Assembly (NCBI GenBank): GCA_016712535.1
Contig: JADJQW010000010.1
Coordinates: forward strand, 1 to 5,152
Source of the DNA: Flavobacteriales bacterium
GTDB taxonomy: Bacteria > Bacteroidota > Bacteroidia > Flavobacteriales_F > PHOS-HE28
Length of the DNA: 5,152 nucleotides
Reading direction: 5' to 3'
Shown here: piece by piece, positions 1 to 5,152 of the stretch
Layout: each line of letters begins with the position of its first letter
Numbering within the stretch: position 1 is the first letter of the stretch
The notes under the pieces: generated by a model
Seen by the model: only the letters and a program-made list of their open reading frames with translations
Databases searched by the model: none
What the model was told of the DNA's origin: nothing
Program-made: the position numbers and the translations under genes

Positions 1-167
1 CCTTCGGCTGCGCGGCCTACCTCTTCTACCTGGCCTATGTGCAGCGCGGCGTTGAGGAGCGCTACACCTTGCCTGTGCTCTTTGTCGGTGTGGTGTGCGC
101 GGGGTTCGTAATCGAGCGCCTGGCGGCGCAGGAAGTGAAATACAGAACCACGGATGCACACGGATAG
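1..167 (+). CDS. C-terminal fragment of a membrane protein, family not recognised
   Basis: The first complete codon is at 3 and the TAG stop at 165-167, giving 54 residues of a protein that begins outside the window. Two hydrophobic stretches are visible, about residues 1-13 (FGCAAYLFYLAYV) and 22-37 (TLPVLFVGVVCAGFVI), separated by a short charged loop (QRGVEER). This fits the last one or two membrane segments of an integral membrane protein. Codon use is GC-rich like the neighbours. The last nine or so residues and the stop are encoded by the left arm of the palindromic repeat at 145-268, so the native C-terminus has probably been replaced or extended by the repeat. Because menB follows on the same strand, a menaquinone-pathway membrane enzyme such as a prenyltransferase is conceivable. 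No diagnostic motif is visible and I make no functional call. Confidence 0.6.
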   Translation, partial: FGCAAYLFYLAYVQRGVEERYTLPVLFVGVVCAGFVIERLAAQEVKYRTTDAHG

Positions 168-268
168 ACACGGATAAATGCAGTTCGGAAGCAGAGCTAC
201 AGGTCACGACGGACTTCACAACGTCCTCATGGAATCCATCCGTGTTGATCCGTGTGCATCCGTGGTTC
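145..268. repeat. Palindromic intergenic element with helically phased CACGGAT words
   Basis: The left arm at 145-175 and the right arm at 238-268 are reverse complements over 31 nt with two mismatches, around a 62-nt loop. In the left arm CACGGAT occurs at 149, 159 and 169. In the right arm its complement ATCCGTG occurs at 238, 248 and 258. The period is exactly 10 bp, close to one helical turn. The left arm overlaps the end of the upstream reading frame and provides its TAG stop. From memory, near-identical words are scattered between genes in many environmental bacteria, so this is probably a member of a dispersed extragenic family. No promoter or T-tract terminator is evident. A role as a transcript-end hairpin or protein-binding site is inference only. 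Confidence 0.85.
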
Positions 269-325
269 ACTCAGTCGAGCGGTCCGCAATAGGGTGTGAA
301 ATACTGGGGGTTCATTCGTTTCTAT

Positions 326-351
326 GTCAGTGCGAGCGCAGCGAAGCACCG
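326..351. repeat. Short GTGC...GCAC palindromic element
   Basis: GTGC at 330-333 and GCAC at 346-349 enclose GAGCGCAGCGAA, forming a small imperfect hairpin. The segment shares GTCAG, GCGCAGCG and AGCAC, in the same order, with the array B unit (GTCAGCGCAGCG then AGCGAGCAC). It may be a solitary relative of the array B element upstream of menB. It lies in the 277-bp gap (168-444) between the upstream gene and menB. Apart from this and the larger palindrome, I see nothing else recognisable there, including no clear Bacteroidota-type promoter. Confidence 0.4.
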
Positions 352-444
352 TGGTTGAATTGGGCAATCCGCGCAAGTCCTCCGCATTCAGATCATTCAG
401 TGGGTCAGGCCACCGAACTTCGCAGCCCTGAATACGAAGAGCGA

Positions 445-1347
445 ATGACCAAAGCACGCATGCACCTCCAGGCTGCTCCGCCCGAATGGCGCGAGGCGAA
501 GGCCTATACCGATATCACCTACCGCAAGTGCAATGGCGTGGCGCGCATCGCCTTCAACCGGCCCGAGGTGCGCAATGCCTTCCGTCCGCATACGGTGAGC
601 GAATTGCTCGATGCCTTCCACGACGCACAGGAGGACACTGAGATCGGCGTGGTGCTCTTCAGCGCCGAAGGCCCCAGCGCGAAGGATGGCGGGTGGAGCT
701 TCTGCAGCGGCGGCGATCAGCGCGCGCGCGGACATCAGGGTTATGTGGATGGCGCAGGCACGCCGCGGCTCAACATCCTCGAGGTGCAGCGCCTCATTCG
801 CTTCATGCCGAAAGTGGTGATCGCCGTTGTTCCCGGCTGGTGCGTGGGCGGCGGCCACAGCTTGCACGTGGTGTGCGACCTCAGCCTCGCGAGCAAGGAG
901 CACGCTGTCTTCAAGCAGACCGATGCCGATGTGACGAGCTTCGATGGCGGCTACGGCAGCGCCTACCTCGCCAAGATGGTTGGACAGAAACGCGCCCGCG
1001 AGATCTTCTTCCTCGGCCGCGACATCAGCGCCGACCGCGCTTATGAGATGGGCATGGTGAATGCTTCCATCCCGCACGCCGAACTCGAGAGCACCGCGTG
1101 GCAATGGGCGCAAGAGATCCTCGCGAAATCGCCCACCGCGATCAAGATGCTCAAGTTCGCCTTCAACCTCACCGATGATGGCCTGGGGCAGCAGGTCTTC
1201 GCTTACGAAGCCACGCGCCTAGCCTACATGACCGACGAAGCGAAGGAGGGGCGCAATGCGTTCCTGGAGAAGAGGAAGCCGGAATTCGGAAGGGGAAGTG
1301 GATACCGCGATCAATTCATCCGCAGATTACGCAGATGGCCTGCCTAA
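445..1347 (+). CDS. menB: 1,4-dihydroxy-2-naphthoyl-CoA synthase (naphthoate synthase)
   Basis: This cytoplasmic crotonase-fold enzyme closes the second ring of the naphthoquinone nucleus, converting o-succinylbenzoyl-CoA to 1,4-dihydroxy-2-naphthoyl-CoA in menaquinone synthesis. From ATG 445 it is 300 residues. Visible family motifs are FNRPEVRNAFRP (37-48), SGGDQ (88-92), the oxyanion-hole segment GWCVGGGH (131-138), QTDADVTSFDGG (158-169) and RLAYMTDEAKEGRNAF (258-273). By alignment from memory, Asp160, Ser165, Asp167 and Tyr261 match Asp185, Ser190, Asp192 and Tyr287 of the M. tuberculosis enzyme. Asp160 marks the type that does not need bicarbonate. The frame stays open upstream to 178 but is non-homologous repeat and intergenic DNA there, so I choose ATG 445; ATG 460 is the alternative. 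No strong ribosome binding site is seen. Family members normally end a few residues after KRKPEF. Here the frame runs on for about 19 residues and stops at TAA 1345-1347 inside the first repeat copy. Confidence 0.96.
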   Translation: MTKARMHLQAAPPEWREAKAYTDITYRKCNGVARIAFNRPEVRNAFRPHTVSELLDAFHDAQEDTEIGVVLFSAEGPSAKDGGWSFCSGGDQRARGHQGYVDGAGTPRLNILEVQRLIRFMPKVVIAVVPGWCVGGGHSLHVVCDLSLASKEHAVFKQTDADVTSFDGGYGSAYLAKMVGQKRAREIFFLGRDISADRAYEMGMVNASIPHAELESTAWQWAQEILAKSPTAIKMLKFAFNLTDDGLGQQVFAYEATRLAYMTDEAKEGRNAFLEKRKPEFGRGSGYRDQFIRRLRRWPA

Positions 1348-1736
1348 CGGCGGCCTGTATGCCGCAAAGTGCGAAAGCTTATCCGCAGATTACGCAGATG
1401 GCCTGCCTAACGGCGGCCTGTATGCCGCAAAGTGCGAAAGCTTATCCGCAGATTACGCAGATGGCCTGCTAACGGCGGCCTGTATGCCGCAAAGTGCGAA
1501 AGCTTATCCGCAGATTACGCAGATGGCCTGCCTAACGGCGGCCTGTATGCCGCAAAGTGCGAAAGCTTATCCGCAGATTACGCAGATGGCCTGCCTAACG
1601 GCGGCCTGAATGCCGCAGAGCGCAAAAGCTTATCCGCAGATTACGCAGATGGCCTGCCCAACGGCGGCCTGAATGCCGCAGAGCGATATAGCTTTTCCGC
1701 AGATTGCGCAGTTGGCCTGCCTAACGGCGGCCTCAA
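1319..1736 (+). repeat. Tandem array A: 63-bp unit, six full copies and one partial
   Basis: Copies start at 1319, 1382, 1445, 1507, 1570, 1633 and 1696. All are 63 bp except copy 3, which is 62 bp because one C is missing in CTGCCTAAC, and copy 7, which is recognisable only to about 1736. Each begins TCCGCAGATTACGCAGATG. Copies 1, 2 and 4 are identical. Copy 5 differs at four positions, copy 6 at more, and copy 7 is degenerate. Each unit has two overlapping hairpins: GGCC-T-GCC / GGC-GGCC with loop TAAC, and GCGGC / GCCGC with a 6-nt loop. The array starts within the 3' end of menB and runs in the menB sense. There are no unique spacers and no T-tract. Open frames through it reflect the 21-codon unit and are not considered genes. 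Confidence 0.97.
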
Positions 1737-1758
1737 TCCCTGTATCACCGCGCGGCTT
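1737..1758. other. Junction between the two opposing arrays
   Basis: A short unique stretch separates the degenerate last copy of array A from the first copy of array B. It contains the perfect 8-bp palindrome CCGCGCGG (1748-1755), and CTCAA (1732-1736) faces TTGAG (1757-1761) across it. It marks where the repeat orientation switches. No gene, terminator T-tract or promoter is visible. Confidence 0.5.
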
Positions 1759-1969
1759 GAGTCAGCGCAGCGTTAGCGAGCACATCCGCGTAATCTGCGG
1801 ACGCATTCCAGCTGAGTCAGCGCAGCGTTAGCGAGCACATCCACGCAATCCGCGGACGCATACCAGTTGAGTCAGCGCAGCGTTAGCGAGCACATCCGCG
1901 TAATCTGCAGACGCATTCCAGTTGAGTCAGCGCAGCGTTAGCGAGCACATCTGCATAATCTGCGGACGC
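1759..1969 (-). repeat. Tandem array B: 55-bp unit, three full copies and one partial
   Basis: On the + strand the unit begins GAGTCAGCGCAGCG and ends at about CGCATTCCAG(C/T)T. Copies start at 1759, 1814, 1869 and 1924; the last is cut at about 1969. Read on the - strand each unit contains TCCGCAGATTACGCGGATG followed by GCTAACGCTGCGCTGA. This aligns with the array A unit, which has TCCGCAGATTACGCAGATG followed by CCTAACGGCGGCCTG. The two arrays are therefore diverged relatives in opposite orientation. The core TCCGC-N7-GCGGA is a small palindrome with scattered substitutions in copies 2 to 4. The array abuts the stop codon of the 48-residue gene (1972-1974) and runs in that gene's sense. 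The 55-bp period is not a multiple of three, so no reading frame persists through it. Confidence 0.95.
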
Positions 1970-1971
1970 CC

Positions 1972-2118
1972 TCAATCCAGCGCATTCTTCGTCACCCAGA
2001 TCCGCCAAGCGATGATCAGCTTCTGCGTCTTGGAGAGCCGGAGCAGGTTCTTGTCCCACATCTTCGGGAGCAAAGCCTTGTTCAGTTTCGCGAGCACGCG
2101 GAAGAGGCGCTTCGTCAT
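1972..2118 (-). CDS. Small basic protein of 48 residues, conserved-looking, function unknown
   Basis: ATG is at 2118-2116 and TGA at 1974-1972. The product starts MTKRLFRVLAKLNKALLPKM and ends LIIAWRIWVTKNALD. It has 12 Lys/Arg against two Asp, with an amphipathic N-terminal half and a hydrophobic, Trp-containing C-terminal segment. There is no signal peptide or obvious long membrane helix. The start lies 3 bp after the stop of the CDF gene, with codon use like the neighbouring genes, which suggests translational coupling within a dnaG-CDF-small gene operon. The pattern LAKLNK.LLP...WR..VT..AL resembles short uncharacterised proteins I recall from Bacteroidota, but I cannot verify this. Array B begins 2 bp past the stop, so the whole non-repeat interval between the CDF gene and the repeats is this frame. 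The role is unknown. Confidence 0.75.
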   Translation of the reverse strand: MTKRLFRVLAKLNKALLPKMWDKNLLRLSKTQKLIIAWRIWVTKNALD

Positions 2119-2121
2119 GGA

Positions 2122-3057
2122 TCAGTGATGCGTTAGTCCGCAATCCTCATCGGCCCATTCGAGCTCGATGGTGGCGTGATGGATGCCGTGCTTCTTGAGC
2201 GCCTCGCGGGCTTTGGTCTTGATGCCAAGTGCCCCGCGGTGATCGATGCCATCGACCACAACGTGAACGGTATGCACGACGAAGCTGCCGTCGAGCGTCC
2301 ACGTGTGCTGATCGTGCAGGTCCTTCACGTGCGGGATGGTCATGAGGTCGGTGCGCACCTGCTGCATATCGAGGCCCCGGCGGATCTCCTGCATGAGGAT
2401 GCCTGTGCCCCGGCGCAGGGTTCCGATGGCGTTGATGAGGATGTACGCGCTGATGGCGATGCTGAGCAGCGGATCAACGATGGCCCAGCCGGTGAAGTGG
2501 ATGACGATGCCGCCCACGAGCACCGCGGCCCAGCCGAGCACATCCTCCAGGAGATGCAGGTAGGCGCCTCGCTCGTTCAGCGTTTTTCCGCCGTGCAGCT
2601 TCCACGCCGCGAAGCCGTTCATGGCCAAGCCGAAGAGCGCGAAGCCGATCATGCCCAATGAATGCGGCAGTTCCGGCGCCCACAATTTGGGGACGCTCAT
2701 GGTGAGCATGAAGAGCGCGCCGATGATGAGCACCACGCTGGTGAGCCATCCGCCGAGCATGCTGTAGCGCCCGTAGCCGTAGCTGTAATGCGAATCGCGC
2801 CCCTTCATGGCCACGCGCTGCAGGTACCACGCGGTGCCCAGCACCAAGCAGTCGCCCGCATCGTGCAGCGCATCGGTGAGCACCGCGATGCTGTTAGTCC
2901 ACAAGCCACCGACGACCTCTACGATCGTGAACGCAAGGTTGACGAAGAAGGCCGTGCGCAAGGCCGCAGCGCTGGCCGCGCTCACATGGCCGTGCGCATG
3001 CTCGTGGTGGTGATGGCCCGCGTGATCGTGGGAGTGATCGTGGTGGGCGTGGGGCAT
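2122..3057 (-). CDS. CDF-family zinc/divalent cation efflux transporter (CzcD/ZitB-like)
   Basis: This is a 311-residue inner-membrane antiporter of the cation diffusion facilitator family, expected to export Zn2+ and possibly Cd2+ or Co2+ in exchange for protons. The N-terminus is a His-rich cytoplasmic tail with 13 His in residues 1-24. Six membrane segments lie at roughly 33-53, 57-80, 100-122, 133-153, 168-188 and 190-212. The transport-site residues are HxxxD in segment 2 (His65, Asp69, in TDALHDAGD) and HxxxD in segment 5 (His168, Asp172, in HLLED), the pattern of zinc-type members. The C-terminal cytoplasmic metal-binding domain (about 215-300) carries VKDLHDQHTWTLDG and HTVHVVVDG. Length and domain order are normal and complete. 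ATG 3057 is 15 bp after the dnaG stop, so the gene is probably co-transcribed with dnaG. No metal-responsive operator is visible. The exact metal cannot be read from sequence, so I give no symbol. Confidence 0.95.
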   Translation of the reverse strand: MPHAHHDHSHDHAGHHHHEHAHGHVSAASAAALRTAFFVNLAFTIVEVVGGLWTNSIAVLTDALHDAGDCLVLGTAWYLQRVAMKGRDSHYSYGYGRYSMLGGWLTSVVLIIGALFMLTMSVPKLWAPELPHSLGMIGFALFGLAMNGFAAWKLHGGKTLNERGAYLHLLEDVLGWAAVLVGGIVIHFTGWAIVDPLLSIAISAYILINAIGTLRRGTGILMQEIRRGLDMQQVRTDLMTIPHVKDLHDQHTWTLDGSFVVHTVHVVVDGIDHRGALGIKTKAREALKKHGIHHATIELEWADEDCGLTHH

Positions 3058-3072
3058 GGGCGCAAGGTATTT

Positions 3073-5032
3073 CTACCCCACCACCACCCTCCCCGTCTTC
3101 TTCGCCAGCTTCTGCTTCACCTCGGTGTAGGCCTTGATCTCGGCGAGCAGGATCATCAGGTTGGCATCGTCGGTGGTGCGCAGCTGTTCTTGGCGGTCGC
3201 GGATCATGCGATCCACGCGGCGCTCCTTGAGGATGTCCACGGCCTCTTCGATGGCGTCGTAGAGCTGCTCGCTCTCGCGCTTCACGTGGATCTTGTGGCG
3301 GTCCTTCCAATTGGGGCTGAGCACGTGGCGCTCGGTGAGCAGGTCGATGGCGGTGCCGCGCCAGTCCTCGCGGTCATGCGCCACATAGGCGTCATGTCGA
3401 TGCTGCTGCCGGTGTTGTGCGTGAAGCGGTAGTCGAGGTAGATCTCGCGGAAGAGGGGCTCATCGAAGAGGATGTCGTCGAGGGCGAGCAGCTCGAAGAG
3501 GAGCTCGGCTACGGTGGTCTCCTCTTCCACCGGATTGCCGTCTTCATCGGCGAAGAGCGATGGGATGCGCTCGTGGCCATAAGCGAGCAGCAAGCGTAGC
3601 AGGTCGCGTTCCTGCGGCGTGGTGCCGAGGTCCTCGAGCGTTGGCTGCGGCGGGGCGATCTCTGGCGCGATGACCTCCTCCAGCTCGGCGAGATCCCGGC
3701 CTTCGCCGGGACCTCCGAGCTTCTTCCGGTACTGCTTGCGCAGCACCTTGTTCATCTCACTGATGAGCGCCTGCTCATTCACTTGCAGCATACGGCCGCA
3801 CTGCTGGATGTAGAGCGAGCGCAGCACTTGATCCGGCACCAGTGCGATGCTCTCCACGATCTCGTGGATGGCAGCGGCCTTCTTCACGGGATCGTCGCCC
3901 ACATCCTGCATGAGCAGGCCCGCCTTGAACACGAGGAAATCCTGCGCGGTCTTCGTGAGGTGCTCGCTCACCTCGCTGCTGCTATGGCTCTTCGCGAAGC
4001 TGTCGGGGTCCTCGCCCTCGGGGAAGGTGACCACCTTCACGTTGAGGCCCTCCTTCAGGATGAGGTCGATGCCGCGCAAGCTGGCCTTCATGCCCGCCGC
4101 ATCGCCATCGTAGAGGATGCACACCGTGGGCGCGTAGCGCTTGATCAAACGCACCTGATCCTCGGTGAGACTGGTGCCGCTGCTGGCCACCGCGTTGGCG
4201 ATGCCCGCTTGGTGCAGGCCGATATCGGTGTAGCCCTCGACCAAGTAGCAGAGCTGCTGCTCCACGATGGCCTTCTTGGCGTGATGGATGCCGTAGAGCG
4301 AGCGGCTCTTTACGTAGAGCACGCTCTCCGGCGAGTTGAAGTACTTCGGGAGCTTCTTGTCGCTCTTGAGCGTGCGCGCACCGAATGCGATGGGCTGGCC
4401 GCTGAGGCCGAAGACGGGGAAGGTGACGCGTCCGGCGAAGAAGTCCCACGCGCCGCCATCATCACGGCGTTTGATCCAGCCGGCTTTCTCGAGGATCTCC
4501 GGATTGAAGCCATTGGCTTGCGCAGCGATGGCGAAGGCGTTGCCCTGCTCGGGCACATAACCCAAATGGAAAGCCTTGATTGTTGTATCGCTGAAGCCGC
4601 GCTCATGGAAGTACGAGAGGCCGATGCGTTTGCCTTCATCGGTGTTCCAGAGCTGCTCTTCGCTCCAGGCCATGGCCCATTGCTGCGCCACGGCGATGCT
4701 CTCACGCTCGCTCTGCTCCAGCTGCTGCTCGGGCGATTGCTCCTCTTCGGGCAGCTCGATCTGGTAGCGCTTCGCGATCCAGCGGATGGCTTCGACGTAG
4801 CTGAGGTGCTCGTGCTCCGCAAGAAGGTGATGGCATCGCCGGCCTTGCCGCAACCGAAGCACTTGTAAATGCCGAGGTTCGGGCTGACGTTGAAGCTCGG
4901 CGTCTTCTCGTTATGGAAGGGGCAGAGGCCCAGGTAGCGCGGCCCTTTGCGTTTGAGCGCGACGAATTCGCCCACGACCTCCTCCACGCGCATGGCGTCC
5001 TTGACGGATTGGATGGCGGAGGGGGAGATCAT
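3073..5032 (-). CDS. dnaG: DNA primase, reading frame interrupted by two one-base losses
   Basis: DnaG makes the RNA primers for replication with the replicative helicase. ATG is at 5032-5030 and TAG at 3075-3073. With one base restored at each of two sites it is 653 residues, about the usual size. Residues 1-71 hold the CHC2 zinc-finger motif: CPFH (37-40) and CFGC (58-61), ligands Cys37, His40, Cys58, Cys61. After the first break (4815-4824), residues 72 to about 546 hold the RNA polymerase core: YFNSPES (231-237), EGYTD (266-270), DGDAAG (309-314) and GEDPD (340-344). Glu266, Asp309 and Asp311 correspond to E. coli catalytic residues 265, 309 and 311. After the second break (about 3393-3398) the C-terminal helicase-interaction region runs from DAYVAHDREDW to KKTGRVVVG. 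Style is Bacteroidota-like. The frame extends 36 codons upstream, but those codons are simple repeat, so ATG 5032 is chosen. No ribosome binding site is seen. As written, it would yield only a zinc-finger fragment; assembly error seems more likely than loss. Confidence 0.95.
3391..3398 (-). other. Frame break 2 in dnaG (one base missing)
   Basis: On the - strand the core frame reads ...THNTGSSID and then diverges into unlikely sequence, while the other frame resumes as DAYVAHDREDWRGTAIDLL and runs to the natural stop. One base restored near the GACAT/GAC junction reconnects them. As at break 1, it is a single-base loss without a recognisable recoding signal. Confidence 0.8.
4815..4824 (-). 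other. Frame break 1 in dnaG (one base missing)
   Basis: On the - strand the zinc-finger frame ends ...GDAITFL and continues as RSTSTS, while the frame offset by one resumes exactly as AEHEHLSYVEAIRW, the expected DnaG sequence. Restoring one base in TTCTTGCGG (for example TTC TTG GCG G) joins the two frames with no residue lost. No slippery homopolymer or stop-associated signal is present. Confidence 0.85.
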
Positions 5033-5152
5033 GGGGAAGCGGAAGGCAGAATGAAATATGAAAGCTGAAAGAGGAAAGAGGAAAGCTGAAATAAGAGACC
5101 TGAAGCAGCGATTGTGTGCTGCGGCGAGGCCGCTCTTCAACGTTCAGCTTTC
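5033..5152. other. Upstream region of dnaG with GAAAGCTGAA repeats and small hairpins
   Basis: The + strand from 5033 to about 5098 is strongly purine-biased (pyrimidine-rich on the dnaG coding strand). It carries GAAAGCTGAA at 5060-5069 and 5081-5090, and the inverted copy TTCAGCTTTC at 5143-5152. Two hairpins lie between them: GCAGC (5104-5108) with GCTGC (5118-5122), and GCGGC-GAG-GCCGC (5121-5133). The dnaG promoter should be here, but I cannot identify a convincing Bacteroidota -33/-7 pair. The open frame through this region encodes a low-complexity Ser/Phe/Leu peptide and is not considered part of DnaG. Confidence 0.5.

Noticed and set aside
178..444. N-terminal extension of menB by 89 codons from ATG 178
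   Set aside because: The extension is the translation of the palindrome and intergenic DNA. MenB homology starts only at about codon 14 after ATG 445, and the protein is of normal length from there.
1256..1776. Repetitive proteins with SADYADGLPNGGL-type repeats encoded by array A
   Set aside because: The unit is 63 bp, so frames stay open by arithmetic alone. There is no ribosome binding site or plausible start, and copy 3 shifts the frame with no sign of selection.
1319..1969. CRISPR array
   Set aside because: Whole units repeat with no unique spacers between them, the periods are 63 and 55 bp, and no cas genes are present.
1319..1969. Classical Rho-independent terminators between the convergent genes
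   Set aside because: The repeat hairpins are GC-rich but none is followed by a run of T on either strand.
1883..2143. 86-residue - strand frame crossing the small gene and array B
   Set aside because: It overlaps the better-supported 48-residue gene in another frame, overlaps the end of the CDF gene, and its tail is repeat translation.
2176..2661. Long + strand frames opposite the CDF and dnaG genes
   Set aside because: They are antisense shadows caused by GC-rich codon use. None shows a family motif, while the opposite strand has clear domains.
4815..4824. Programmed ribosomal frameshift in dnaG
   Set aside because: There is no slippery heptamer, and a second break of the same kind occurs downstream. 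Sequencing or assembly loss is simpler.
5033..5140. 36-residue N-terminal extension of DnaG
   Set aside because: It translates as low-complexity Ser/Phe/Leu from a simple repeat. DnaG proteins of this group begin at the MIS motif found at 5032.

Overview
The window looks like chromosomal DNA of a GC-rich member of the Bacteroidota, possibly a Flavobacteriales-like lineage. This rests on the style of the DnaG and MenB proteins, on starts without clear Shine-Dalgarno sequences, and on simple repeats between genes. It was judged by reading, not by a database search. There are no phage, transposase, CRISPR or RNA genes.

Layout, left to right. (1) At 1-167 is the C-terminal tail of a membrane protein on the + strand; its stop codon lies inside a repeat. 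(2) At 145-268 is a large imperfect palindrome. Each 31-nt arm carries three CACGGAT words exactly 10 bp apart. A GTGC...GCAC element at 326-351 and otherwise unremarkable DNA lead to (3) menB (445-1347, +), the menaquinone-pathway naphthoate synthase. It is of the type with an Asp at the position where other MenB enzymes recruit bicarbonate. (4) The gap between the convergent gene blocks (1319-1969) is filled with two tandem arrays: array A (63-bp unit, six full copies and one partial, + sense) and array B (55-bp unit, three full copies and one partial, - sense). Both units begin with the same word, TCCGCAGATTACGC. Each array is oriented in the sense of the gene that runs into it, so they meet tail to tail at about 1737-1758. 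(5) On the - strand is a compact block in the order dnaG (5032 to 3073), a zinc-type CDF cation efflux gene (3057 to 2122) and a 48-residue basic protein gene (2118 to 1972). The gaps are 15 bp and 3 bp, which suggests one operon. (6) At 5033-5152 is a purine/pyrimidine-biased leader upstream of dnaG with GAAAGCTGAA repeats.

The genes are housekeeping functions: respiratory quinone synthesis, replication priming and metal homeostasis. They do not form one pathway.

Three things deserve attention. First, the paired convergent arrays share a core, and their units can fold into alternative hairpins. Second, the short conserved-looking gene between the CDF gene and array B is easily missed. Third, dnaG as read here is broken by two one-base losses. 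Because dnaG is essential, and a one-base loss also occurs in array copy 3, assembly error is the leading explanation, but real decay cannot be excluded from the sequence alone.
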